Source: Corynebacterium auris (GTDB taxonomy: Bacteria > Actinomycetota > Actinomycetes > Mycobacteriales > Mycobacteriaceae). Taken from it: a stretch of 64,000 nt of DNA. The stretch spans positions 744,001-808,000 of the forward strand of contig NZ_CP047047.1 in the NCBI RefSeq assembly GCF_030408575.1. The letters run 5' to 3'. The position numbers and the translations under genes are program-made. Under the pieces are notes generated by a model, which worked only from the letters and a program-made list of their open reading frames with translations, did no database searches and was not told the origin of the DNA. Shown one piece after another: positions 56,517 through 64,000 of this stretch; the stretch's first letter is position 1, and each line of letters begins with the position of its first letter.

Positions 56517-57083
56517 TTACACGCTACCGGCCGCGCGCAGCAGCTCGTCCGCCGCATCCGCCGCGACGATGGGAAGCTCCTCGGTCTCCTTGCGGCCGAA
56601 GGGCTTGAGCACGTAGTCGGCGGGGGCCATCCTGCCCGGGGGGCGGCCAATGCCCACGGCTAACTTGTTGTACTCGCGGGTACCCAGGGCCTTGGTCACC
56701 GAGCGCAGCCCGTTGTGGCCGTGGTCGCCTCCGCCAGCGCGCAGCTTCACCACGCCGAGGTCGAGGTCGAGCTCGTCGTAGACCACGTAGAGGTCGGCGG
56801 GTGCGACCCCGAAGTAGTCCGCGAGGACCTTGACGGGGCCCCCTGAGACGTTCATGTAGCTGCGGGCGCGCGCCACCACGGCCCGCCGCTTCGGCAGGAG
56901 GCGCCCAGCCGCGAGTTCGGCGAGCTCCGTGTTGGTCCGCTTGTGGGCGCTGAGCTGGGCCGACGCCGGGGAGGCGCGCTCGAGCAGCTCCTCGATGACG
57001 AGGATGCCGGCGTTGTGGCGCGTCGCAGCGTAGCGGGGGCCGGGGTTGCCCAGGCCGACGAAGAGCACGGGGGAGTCAGTCAC
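56517..57083 (-). CDS. pth: Peptidyl-tRNA hydrolase (copy 2)
   Basis: The 188-residue Pth has FVGLGNPGPRYAATRHNAG (catalytic His23), SYMNVSGGPVKVL, GGDHGHNGLRSVTKALG and LAVGIGRPPG. It is clearly related to, but different from, the copy at 54165. It lies downstream of rplY (about 50 bases) and upstream of the FAH gene, all on the minus strand. Two pth genes are also found in C. glutamicum. Confidence 0.93.
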   Translation of the reverse strand: MTDSPVLFVGLGNPGPRYAATRHNAGILVIEELLERASPASAQLSAHKRTNTELAELAAGRLLPKRRAVVARARSYMNVSGGPVKVLADYFGVAPADLYVVYDELDLDLGVVKLRAGGGDHGHNGLRSVTKALGTREYNKLAVGIGRPPGRMAPADYVLKPFGRKETEELPIVAADAADELLRAAGSV

Positions 57084-57121
57084 GCGCCCATCATAGGTGA
57101 CGCTCCCGCCGCGTCCGCTGA

Positions 57122-57143
57122 GCTGTTACTCGGCTGTTACTCG
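57122..57143. repeat. 11-base tandem duplication across the rplY stop
   Basis: GCTGTTACTCG occurs twice in succession (57122-57132 and 57133-57143). The second copy contains the rplY stop (TTA on this strand). It has the same size and placement as the duplication at the pxpBC stop. Confidence 0.8.
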
Positions 57144-57769
57144 GCGGTTTCCTCGGTGGACTCGGCGCCCGCTTCGGCGCCGCCCTCCTCGGCCTCAGCT
57201 GCGGCTTCCTCGAGCTCCTCATCCTTCTGCTCGAAGGTGAAGTTGACCACGAGGGTCTCCGGATCGGTGATCAGCTGCGCGCCCTCCGGCAGGGCGATGT
57301 CGGCGGCGGTGATCTGCTCGCCGACTTCCTTGCCCTCGATGGACACGGTGAGCTCATCCGGGATGTTCAGGGCGTCGACCTCGATCTCGATGACGTCGGC
57401 CTCCTGCAGCACGATGGCAGCCGGGTGGGCCTCGCCCTCGGTGACCACGGGGACCTCGACGACGACCTTCTCGCCGCGCTTGACGCCGAGCAGGTCAACG
57501 TGGTCGATATCGAGCGTCAGCACGTTCTGGTCGACGTTTTTGACCATGCACAGCAGCTTCTTGCCTTCGACCTCGAGTTCGAGGACGGCGTTGATGCCCT
57601 CGTTGCGCACGAGTGCGGTGATTTCGAGGCGGTCGACGGCGAAGTGCACGTTGTCGATGCCGGCTTCATACAGCACGCCCGGGACCTTGCCCGCGCGGCG
57701 CAGGCGGCGCGACGCGCCCTTGCCGAACTCCTCGCGCTTTTCTGCCTGGATGACCTGGGGGGTAGCCAT
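57137..57769 (-). CDS. rplY: 50S ribosomal protein L25 / general stress protein Ctc
   Basis: The 210-residue long-form L25 has an N-terminal 5S-rRNA-binding domain (EFGKGASRRLRRAGKVPGVLYEAG), the CTC-type C-terminal beta domain and a very acidic Ala/Glu-rich tail. I start at ATG 57769. The frame is open upstream, but that region is the leader with a strong hairpin. The order rplY-pth and the neighbouring prs-glmU are conserved in corynebacteria. Confidence 0.93.
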   Translation of the reverse strand: MATPQVIQAEKREEFGKGASRRLRRAGKVPGVLYEAGIDNVHFAVDRLEITALVRNEGINAVLELEVEGKKLLCMVKNVDQNVLTLDIDHVDLLGVKRGEKVVVEVPVVTEGEAHPAAIVLQEADVIEIEVDALNIPDELTVSIEGKEVGEQITAADIALPEGAQLITDPETLVVNFTFEQKDEELEEAAAEAEEGGAEAGAESTEETAE

Positions 57770-57810
57770 AAGTATTCTCCCTCGTGGTGAATGCGTACGG
57801 TCACAGGAAA

Positions 57811-57857
57811 GGCCTGCGACCACTGAACGGTGACATCTCGTCGAGTGATCGCAGGCC
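57811..57857 (-). promoter_or_regulatory. Hairpin in the rplY leader, candidate attenuator or L25-binding site
   Basis: On the minus strand GGCCTGCGATCACT pairs with AGTGGTCGCAGGCC over 14 base pairs (one U-G) with a 19-base loop. It ends 42 bases before the rplY start. TTTCC follows the stem, a weak T-tract. It could be a terminator-like attenuator or an L25 autoregulatory site. Confidence 0.55.
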
Positions 57858-57964
57858 GCAAAAGAGTCTGCATTCATATCGCGTCGATAACGGCCCCTAA
57901 CGGGCCCTCGCCGAGACGGAGGACATGCTACCACCGCAACAAGGCCGCGCAAAAACCGCTTCCG

Positions 57965-59335
57965 TTACACGTGCTCGGGCTGACGTGCGGGGCGCTCCCA
58001 GATGAAGTGCCCGGTGGTCTGCAGCTGCTCGTGGTCGTGGTCGAGCGGGATGCCCTTGCGTTCGCGCAGGCACAGGGCAACGGCCAGGCCGATGAGGGAG
58101 GCGATGACGAGGTACGCCGTGATGGCCCACGTGGTCCCGGTGTTCTGGTAGAGGGCTGCCGCGATCATGGGGGCGAATGCGCCGCCGAGGATGGAGCCCA
58201 GGGCGTAGGTGATGGAGGCACCCGAGGCGCGCACGGAGGCGGGGAAGAACTCGGCGTAGGTCGTGCCGGTCTGGCCGTAGGTCAGGCCCAGGCCGACGGT
58301 GAGGAAGATGAGCGCTGCGTAGATAGCCCCGAGTGTTTCGGTGTTCACCAGGGGAAACAGTGCCAGCGCCCCGACCGCTTGGACGATGAAGCCAATGATG
58401 TAGGTGCTGCGCCGGCCGATGATGTCCGAGATGTAGCCCGCGAAGGCCGTGGAGAAGATCCAAGTGAAACCGGAAACGGTGACGGCCAGCAGGATGTCGC
58501 CGCGGTCGAGGCCCAGCGCCCCGGTGGCGTAGTTCTGGATGTAGCCGCCGGTGGTCATGTACCCGACGGTGCCGTTGGCGGCGAAGAGGAGCGAGGCCAT
58601 GAGCACGAGCGGGGTGAAGCGGCGCAGGAGGGTGCCAATCGGGTTGCTCACTTCCACCTGCTTTATGGTGGACATCTCCTCGTAGACGGGCGACTCCTCA
58701 ACCCGGAGGCGGATGAGGATGCCGATGATGACCAGGACTGCAGAGAAGAGGAAGGGCACGCGCCAGCCCCACTCGAGGAAAGCATCGCCGGGGGCGATCG
58801 CGTCCATCGCGGCCAGGGCGCCGGAGGACAAAAGCAAGCCGAGGGGGACACCAACTTGGGGGCCGGCGCCGTAGAGCCCGCGCCGGTCGGTTGGGGCGTG
58901 CTCGACGCTGAGCAAAACCGCGGAGCCCCATTCGCCGCCGGCGGAAATCCCCTGGATGATGCGCAAGGTGATGAGCAGTACGGGAGACCAGACACCGATG
59001 GCGGCGTAGGTGGGGAGCAGGCCGATCAGCGTCGTGGCCGCGCCCATCGCGACCAGCGTGACCATGAGCACGAGGCGGCGGCCTGCCTTGTCAGCGAAGT
59101 GCCCGGCCAGAAACGCGCCGAGGGGGCGGAAGAGGAAGGACAGGCCGACGGTCAGGAAACTGACGATGGTCGACGCCTCGGGGCCGAGCCCGCTGAACAT
59201 GAGCTGGTTGAACACCAATCCGGCCGTCGCGGCGTAGAGGAAGTAGTCGTACCACTCGATGGCTGTGCCGATCGTTGTGGCTGCGACGACCTTGCGTCGC
59301 TCGACGGCTTTTCCTGGCTGGTCGGGTGAGTGCAT
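57965..59335 (-). CDS. MFS transporter, metabolite:H+ symporter (MHS) family
   Basis: The 456-residue, 12-helix transporter has AATTIGTAIEWYDYFLYAA in the first helix, the loop GHFADKAGRRLVLM and LRIIQGISAGGEWGSAVLL, all typical of ProP/ShiA-like MHS carriers. The substrate could be an organic acid or osmolyte. The start is ATG 59335. Its leader is shared with gabD on the other strand (about 250 bases). Confidence 0.85.
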   Translation of the reverse strand: MHSPDQPGKAVERRKVVAATTIGTAIEWYDYFLYAATAGLVFNQLMFSGLGPEASTIVSFLTVGLSFLFRPLGAFLAGHFADKAGRRLVLMVTLVAMGAATTLIGLLPTYAAIGVWSPVLLITLRIIQGISAGGEWGSAVLLSVEHAPTDRRGLYGAGPQVGVPLGLLLSSGALAAMDAIAPGDAFLEWGWRVPFLFSAVLVIIGILIRLRVEESPVYEEMSTIKQVEVSNPIGTLLRRFTPLVLMASLLFAANGTVGYMTTGGYIQNYATGALGLDRGDILLAVTVSGFTWIFSTAFAGYISDIIGRRSTYIIGFIVQAVGALALFPLVNTETLGAIYAALIFLTVGLGLTYGQTGTTYAEFFPASVRASGASITYALGSILGGAFAPMIAAALYQNTGTTWAITAYLVIASLIGLAVALCLRERKGIPLDHDHEQLQTTGHFIWERPARQPEHV

Positions 59336-59589
59336 ACATTCGCCTTTACAGTCGGGCGCCGGGATGTGATCCGCAGCTTGGGAGAATTTTTTTGAGGATC
59401 ATAGTATCCGCAAGCAAATGACCCAGAGAAACACGCCGGGAGTCACCCCTGCGGCCGGTTTTCGCTTTTCGGGGGCCTTAGGGGTGGGAAACTGGTACAC
59501 CAGAAAGTGTCGGCTCGGCGGGCGTGCGAGAGCTCTGGCACGCCGTGAGCGGACGCGACGCAAGAACGCATATGAGCAAGGAGTAGAAA
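59336..59589. other. Divergent MHS/gabD promoter region with two small inverted repeats
   Basis: It contains CTGGT-AC-ACCAG (59492-59503), similar to GntR/FadR-type operators, and a 7-base-pair stem (59521-59527 with 59538-59544) about 45 bases before the gabD start. A run of T residues lies near 59390. No gene is seen. Confidence 0.45.
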
Positions 59590-61062
59590 ATGGATATTCA
59601 GGAGCTTCTGGCGAAGGTGGAAACCCGCCTGTTCATTGGCGGCGAGTGGCGTGAGGGTTCCTCCGGGGAGACGTACCAGGTGCTCAACCCCGCGACCGAG
59701 GAGGTTCTGGTCACGATGTCCTCGGGGTCCCGCGAGGATTCCGTCGCGGCCCTCGATGCGGCGCACAGGGCGCGCGCGAGCTGGGAGGCGACGGCACCGC
59801 GCACCCGCGCCGAGATTCTGCGGCGCGGCTACGACCTCGTGAAGGAGCGCAAGGAGGAGTTCGCCACCCTCATGACCCTCGAGATGGGCAAGGCCCTCGG
59901 CGAGGCGCGCGGGGAGGTGGACTACGGGGCCGACTACCTCCTGTGGTTCTCCGAGGAAGCGAACCACTTCTTCGGCCACACCAACCGCTACCCGGGCAAG
60001 GACAACCGAATGCTTACCGTGCACAAGCCCGTCGGCCCGTGCCTGCTCATCACTCCGTGGAACTTCCCCCTTTCCATGGCAACCCGCAAGATCGCGCCGG
60101 CGTTGGCGGCGGGCAACACCGTGATCATTAAGCCGGCGAAGCTGACCCCGCTGACCATGCAGTACTTCGTGCAGACGATGGTCGAAGCGGGCGTGCCCGA
60201 CGGCGTGATCAACATCGTCTCTTCGCGCTCGGCCTCCGACGTCTCCGAGCCGATCATGGCGGACCCGCGCCTGCGCAAGGTCTCGTTCACCGGGTCCACC
60301 CCCGTCGGCTCGACGCTGATGGGCCTGGCGGCGGAGAACATCCTGCGCATCTCGCTGGAGCTCGGCGGCAACGCCCCGGCCATTGTCTTCCCGGACGCGG
60401 ACCTCGATCTGGCCGTGGAGGGCGTGAAGTCGGCGAAGATGCGCAACATCGGTGAGGCGTGCACCGCCGCGAACCGCATCCTGGTCCACGAGGATGTGGC
60501 GGACGAATTCACCCGAAAGTTCGTCGCCGCGATCGAGGCCATGAAGGTCGGCAACGGCCTCGACGAGGGCGTCGAGGTCGGCCCGCTCGTCGAGGAGAAG
60601 GCCGTCGCGCACATGCAGGAGCTTGTCGACGACGCCGTCGCCCACGGCGGCACCGTCCTAACCGGCGGCGAGCGCCTCGAGGGCAAGGGGTTCTTCTACG
60701 CCCCTACCGTCATCGCCGGGGCCTCCAAGGAGGCCAAGGTGTTCCGCGAGGAGATCTTCGGGCCGATCGCCCCGATCTTCACCTTCAAGGACGAGCAGGA
60801 AGCGTGGGAGATCGCCAACGACACCGAGTACGGCCTGGCCTCCTACGTTTTCTCGGAGGACCCGGACATGATCTTCCGCGCGTCGGACGCCCTCGAGTTC
60901 GGCATCGTGGGCTTCAACTCGGGCGTGGTCTCGGACGCCTCGATCCCCTTCGGCGGTGTGAAGGCCTCCGGGCTGGGGCGCGAGGGGTCCCGCGAGGGGA
61001 TGGCCGAGTACACTGAGGTGCAGTTCATCGGCACCCGCGACCCGTACCAGAAGGCTAACTAG
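59590..61062 (+). CDS. gabD: Succinate-semialdehyde dehydrogenase
   Basis: The 490-residue aldehyde dehydrogenase has ITPWNFPLSMATRK, the Rossmann FTGSTPVGSTLM, the catalytic Glu in LELGGNAPAIVF, and Cys in GEACTAANRI. The EFGIVGFNSGVVSDASIPFGG C-terminal motif fits the GabD subfamily (NAD(P)-linked). It converts succinate semialdehyde to succinate. Its stop overlaps the convergent aminotransferase by 8 bases. Confidence 0.88.
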   Translation: MDIQELLAKVETRLFIGGEWREGSSGETYQVLNPATEEVLVTMSSGSREDSVAALDAAHRARASWEATAPRTRAEILRRGYDLVKERKEEFATLMTLEMGKALGEARGEVDYGADYLLWFSEEANHFFGHTNRYPGKDNRMLTVHKPVGPCLLITPWNFPLSMATRKIAPALAAGNTVIIKPAKLTPLTMQYFVQTMVEAGVPDGVINIVSSRSASDVSEPIMADPRLRKVSFTGSTPVGSTLMGLAAENILRISLELGGNAPAIVFPDADLDLAVEGVKSAKMRNIGEACTAANRILVHEDVADEFTRKFVAAIEAMKVGNGLDEGVEVGPLVEEKAVAHMQELVDDAVAHGGTVLTGGERLEGKGFFYAPTVIAGASKEAKVFREEIFGPIAPIFTFKDEQEAWEIANDTEYGLASYVFSEDPDMIFRASDALEFGIVGFNSGVVSDASIPFGGVKASGLGREGSREGMAEYTEVQFIGTRDPYQKAN

Positions 61063-62098
61063 TCACTTGCCGCCAGGCGGCGAGGAAGGCTTCGGTCTCC
61101 TCGTCGTCGGTAACGGTGATGCGCAAGCCCTCCTCGAACGCGCGGACCAGCACGTTGCGCGCGGCGAGGCGTTCGGCGTAGTCGGCGGCGGGGGCGTCGA
61201 GAGCGTCGGCGGGGACCCACACAAAGTTCGCCTGGCTGGAGGGGCTGCTGTAGGCGGCGAGGGCCTCGCCGACGCGCTCGCGCTGGCGGACGGTGCCCGC
61301 CACCCGCCGCCGCAGCTCTTCCTGCTGCTCCAGCGAGGCCAGAGCACCGACTTGCGCCGCGGAGCTAACGCTGAAGGGCACGGCGACCTTGTTCAAGGCG
61401 GTGATGATCTCGGGGGCACCGAACGCGTAGCCCACGCGCGCGCCGGCCAAGCCGTAGGCCTTGGAAAAAGTACGCAGGCCCACGACGTTCGGGTGGGAGG
61501 CGATTTCCTCGGTCGCAACGGGGGAGTCCGTGGCCAGGTTGTACTCGGCGTAGGCCTCGTCAAGCGCGACGATGACGTCGCGCGGTACGGCCTCGATGAA
61601 GGTGCGCCACTCGTCGGCCGTGATGGTGGTGCCGGTCGGGTTGTTCGGGTTGCACACGAAGACTACGCGTGTCCGCGGCGTGATGGCGCCGGCAAGCGCG
61701 GGCATGTCGAGGCGGTAGTCCGCGGTGAGCGGCACCGCGACCGGTGTGGCGCCGGCGATCCTGGTGAAGATGGGGTAGGCCTCGAAGGAGCGCCACGGGA
61801 AGACGACGTTGTCGCCGGGCTGCGCGGCGAGGGTAACCAGCTGCTGGCACAGCGCCGAGGAACCGGTACCCACCGCAACGCGGTCAGGGCTCAGCCCAAG
61901 GTGCCGCGCCAGGGCGGCGCGGAGGGTGGAGGCGCCCATATCCGGGTAGCGGTTGACCTCGTCGAGGGCTCCCCCCATCGCCTCCCGGACGGAGGGCAGG
62001 GGCGCGTGCGCGCTCTCGTTGGAGGACAGCTTCACCGCCGTCTCATTGCGCGTCCCGGGTACGTAGGCGGGCAGGTCACTAAGGTCCGGGCGGATCAT
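61055..62098 (-). CDS. pat: Aromatic amino acid aminotransferase (HisC-like)
   Basis: The 347-residue fold-I PLP enzyme has NESAHAPLPSVREA, FVCNPNNPTGTTI, and the Schiff-base Lys213 in FSKAYGLAGARVGY. It resembles corynebacterial Pat, related to HisC but specific for aromatic amino acids; a second HisC would lie elsewhere with the his genes. It is adjacent to prs on the same strand. Confidence 0.85.
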   Translation of the reverse strand: MIRPDLSDLPAYVPGTRNETAVKLSSNESAHAPLPSVREAMGGALDEVNRYPDMGASTLRAALARHLGLSPDRVAVGTGSSALCQQLVTLAAQPGDNVVFPWRSFEAYPIFTRIAGATPVAVPLTADYRLDMPALAGAITPRTRVVFVCNPNNPTGTTITADEWRTFIEAVPRDVIVALDEAYAEYNLATDSPVATEEIASHPNVVGLRTFSKAYGLAGARVGYAFGAPEIITALNKVAVPFSVSSAAQVGALASLEQQEELRRRVAGTVRQRERVGEALAAYSSPSSQANFVWVPADALDAPAADYAERLAARNVLVRAFEEGLRITVTDDEETEAFLAAWRQVTS

Positions 62099-62110
62099 TG
62101 CGGGCTACCC

Positions 62111-63088
62111 CTAGGCCTGGCCCTCGAACAGCGTCGTCACCGAGCCGTTCTCGAAGATCTCGTGGATCGTCTTGGCCAGGAGCGGGGCGATGGAAAGGAC
62201 GGTGAGGTTGTCCCAGCCCTCGGTGTCCTGCGGCAGCGTGTCGGTGGTGATGACCTCCGAGGCGCCGCACTGGCTGAGGCGCTGGCGGGCGGGGCCGGAG
62301 AAGACGCCGTGGGTGGTGGCGATAAGCACGGACTTGGCGCCGGCGTCCTTGAGCACGCCGACGGCGCCGGCGATGGTCCCGCCGGTGTCGATCATGTCGT
62401 CCATGAGGATGCAGTCCTTGCCCAAAACGTCGCCGACAACGCGGTTGGACACGACCTTGTTGGCGGCGTCGATGTCGCGAGTCTTGTGGACGAAGGCCAT
62501 GGGGGCGTCGCCAAGCGTATTGGCCCACTTCTCGGCGGTCTTGACGCGGCCGGCGTCGGGGGAGACCACACAGAGGTTGTCCAGCGGGTACTTCGACTTG
62601 ATGTAGTCGGTGAGGATGGGCATGGCGTGCATGTGGTCGACCGGGCCGTCGAAGAAGCCCTGGATCTGGTCCGTGTGCAGGTCGACGGAGACGATGCGGT
62701 CCGCGCCCGCGGCGGAGAGAAGATCGGCGATGAGGCGAGCGGAGATGGGCTCGCGGCCGCGGTGCTTCTTGTCCTGGCGGGCGTAGGGGTAGAAGGGCAG
62801 GATCGCGGTGATGCGCTTCGCCGAGCCGCGTTTGAGCGCGTCGATCATGATGAGCTGCTCCATGATCCACTTGTTCAGCGGCTGGGAGTGGGACTGCATG
62901 ACAAAGCAGTCGGAACCGCGGACGGACTCCTCGAAGCGGATGAAGATCTCGCCGTTGGCGAAGTCGCGAGCGGTCGTCGGGACGAGCTCGATACCGAGTT
63001 CCTTGGCTACCTCCCTGGCAAGCGCGGGGTGGGCGCGGCCGGTGAAAAGCTTGAGGTCTTTGTGGCTCTCGGTGGAATATCCGGTCAT
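62111..63088 (-). CDS. prs: Ribose-phosphate pyrophosphokinase
   Basis: The 325-residue PRPP synthetase has LKLFTGRAHPALAREVAK, FANGEIFIRFEESVRGSDC, the PYARQDKKHRGREPISA flexible loop and the PRPP motif DDMIDTGGTI. It makes PRPP from ribose-5-phosphate and ATP. It is 8 bases downstream of glmU, the classic prs-glmU pair, and ATG 63088 is clear. Confidence 0.95.
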   Translation of the reverse strand: MTGYSTESHKDLKLFTGRAHPALAREVAKELGIELVPTTARDFANGEIFIRFEESVRGSDCFVMQSHSQPLNKWIMEQLIMIDALKRGSAKRITAILPFYPYARQDKKHRGREPISARLIADLLSAAGADRIVSVDLHTDQIQGFFDGPVDHMHAMPILTDYIKSKYPLDNLCVVSPDAGRVKTAEKWANTLGDAPMAFVHKTRDIDAANKVVSNRVVGDVLGKDCILMDDMIDTGGTIAGAVGVLKDAGAKSVLIATTHGVFSGPARQRLSQCGASEVITTDTLPQDTEGWDNLTVLSIAPLLAKTIHEIFENGSVTTLFEGQA

Positions 63089-63096
63089 GGTGTTCC

Positions 63097-64000
63097 TTAC
63101 TTCTCGCGTGCTTTCTTCGCGGCCTCGGCCGCATCCGTGCCAGGCCGGTTTTTCTCCACCCAGCCCTCGATGTTTCGTTGGCGGCCCTCCTTGATGGCGA
63201 GGGCTCCCGCTGGCACGTCCTGGGTCACTACTGTACCCGCGCCCGTGTACGCGCCATCACCGACCGTGACCGGGGCGACGAACATGGTGTCGGAGCCGGT
63301 GCGGCAGTAGTCGCCGATGGTGGTGTGGTGCTTGGACACGCCGTCGTAGTTGGCAAAGACGCTGGAGGCGCCGATGTTGGACTCACGGCCCACGGTCGCG
63401 TCGCCGATGTAGGTCAGGTGCGGCACCTTCGAGCCAGGCCCGATCTTGGCGTTCTTCGACTCAACGAAGCCGCCGAGCTTGCCGTCCTCGCCGAGCTCCG
63501 TGCCCGGGCGAATGTAGGTGAAGGGGCCGACGGTGGCGCGGGCGCCGATCACGCCGAGCTCGCCCTGGGTGCGCACCACAGTGGCCTCCTCACCGACCTC
63601 CATGTCGGTCAAGGTGGTGTCGGGGCCGATCTCGGCGCGGTCGCCGATGCTCGTGGACCCCCACAGCTGGGTGTTCGGGTGGATGATGACGTCGCGGCCG
63701 ATCTCCACATCCACCCCGATCCAGGTCGTGGCGGGATCGATGACGGTGGCCCCGGCGCGCATGGCGGCCTCGACGGTGCGGCGGTTGAGCTCCCTGCCCG
63801 CCGCGGCGAGCTGGACGCGGTCGTTGACGCCGGCAAGTTCGCGGGCGTCGGGGGCCGTAAAGGCGGCAACCGTCTTGCCGTCGGCGCGCGCGATGCCGAT
63901 AACGTCGGTGATGTAGAGCTCTCCCTGGGCGTTGTCGGTGGTAATGCGGGTCAGTGCCTCGCGCAGCACGCCCCCGTCGAAGGCGAACACGCCGGAGTTG
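63097..64000 (-). CDS. glmU: Bifunctional N-acetylglucosamine-1-phosphate uridyltransferase / acetyltransferase (partial)
   Basis: Only the C-terminal 300 or so residues are visible and the frame runs off the right end (NSG precedes VFAFD). The region includes the end of the uridyltransferase domain (EVNSG-type junction, [19 protein letters not shown]) and the left-handed beta-helix with repeated hexapeptides ([37 protein letters not shown]). GlmU makes UDP-GlcNAc for peptidoglycan. An internal GTG at 63990 is not the start. It overlaps nothing and is followed by prs. Confidence 0.92.
   Translation of the reverse strand, partial: NSGVFAFDGGVLREALTRITTDNAQGELYITDVIGIARADGKTVAAFTAPDARELAGVNDRVQLAAAGRELNRRTVEAAMRAGATVIDPATTWIGVDVEIGRDVIIHPNTQLWGSTSIGDRAEIGPDTTLTDMEVGEEATVVRTQGELGVIGARATVGPFTYIRPGTELGEDGKLGGFVESKNAKIGPGSKVPHLTYIGDATVGRESNIGASSVFANYDGVSKHHTTIGDYCRTGSDTMFVAPVTVGDGAYTGAGTVVTQDVPAGALAIKEGRQRNIEGWVEKNRPGTDAAEAAKKAREK

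Noticed and set aside
61055..62098. Calling the aminotransferase HisC
   Set aside because: There are no histidine genes nearby, and the sequence and place fit corynebacterial Pat.

Overview
This window looks like chromosomal DNA of a Corynebacterium: high GC, densely packed genes, and a gene set and order that match the C. glutamicum core. Examples are pmt/rsmI/betP, metG, tatD/rpf2/rsmA/ispE/ABC-F, gapB, ino1, and the rplY/pth/nitronate monooxygenase/prs/glmU block. No species-level assignment is possible from the sequence alone. Both ends are cut: a membrane protein is open at base 1 and glmU runs off the right end.

Layout. 1-850: a partial membrane gene and a decayed cation-efflux (CDF) gene. 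850-11.6 kb: housekeeping genes (a ThDP enzyme, tag, DoxX, a zinc-finger anti-sigma-like protein, pmt, rsmI, betP, metG, an MFS exporter), closed by a strong terminator. 11.65-16.75 kb: an operon of HAD phosphatase, PhnD-type binding lipoprotein, PhnC ATPase, two PhnE permeases and an RpiR/SIS regulator, preceded by a nested dyad. No C-P lyase gene is present. 16.8-23 kb: conserved core (DUF3806, tatD, rpf2, rsmA, ispE, ABC-F). 23-26.8 kb: a DcuA/B-type transporter and an M20 hydrolase behind an AT-rich inverted repeat, then a TraB-like gene. 26.9-33.1 kb: a 5-oxoproline (pyroglutamate) island in two convergent halves. One half is an NRAMP-like transporter plus a D-glutamate-cyclase-family protein. 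The other is PxpA, a fused PxpB-PxpC, and a biotin carboxylase fused to its biotin carrier.

33.2-37.8 kb: ABM monooxygenase, ppk2, mpg (behind a promoter carrying a DtxR-type box), a 3-hydroxyisobutyryl-CoA-hydrolase-like gene and gapB. 37.8-40.2 kb: sqdB and a sqdX-like glycosyltransferase, which together encode the two dedicated steps of sulfoquinovosyl diacylglycerol synthesis and are unexpected in a Corynebacterium. 40.4-42.0 kb: an FAD dehydrogenase. 42.0-45.7 kb: an accessory scar with a broken HNH/DUF222-type gene, transposase and resolvase fragments, and two paralogous SUKH (SMI1/KNR4) proteins.

45.8-52.5 kb: DASS transporter, DUF2200, YihY, SDR, patatin and ino1. 52.5-64 kb: prfC, two pth genes, a nitronate monooxygenase, an FAH-family enzyme, rplY (with a long hairpin in its leader), an MHS-type MFS transporter, gabD, an aromatic aminotransferase, prs and glmU. 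I found no rRNA, tRNA, CRISPR array or complete insertion sequence. The points most worth testing are the sqd pair, the biotin-linked pyroglutamate island with its motif-less NRAMP relative, the phn-type operon and its dyad, the DtxR-type promoter before mpg, the rplY leader hairpin and the short BetP tail.
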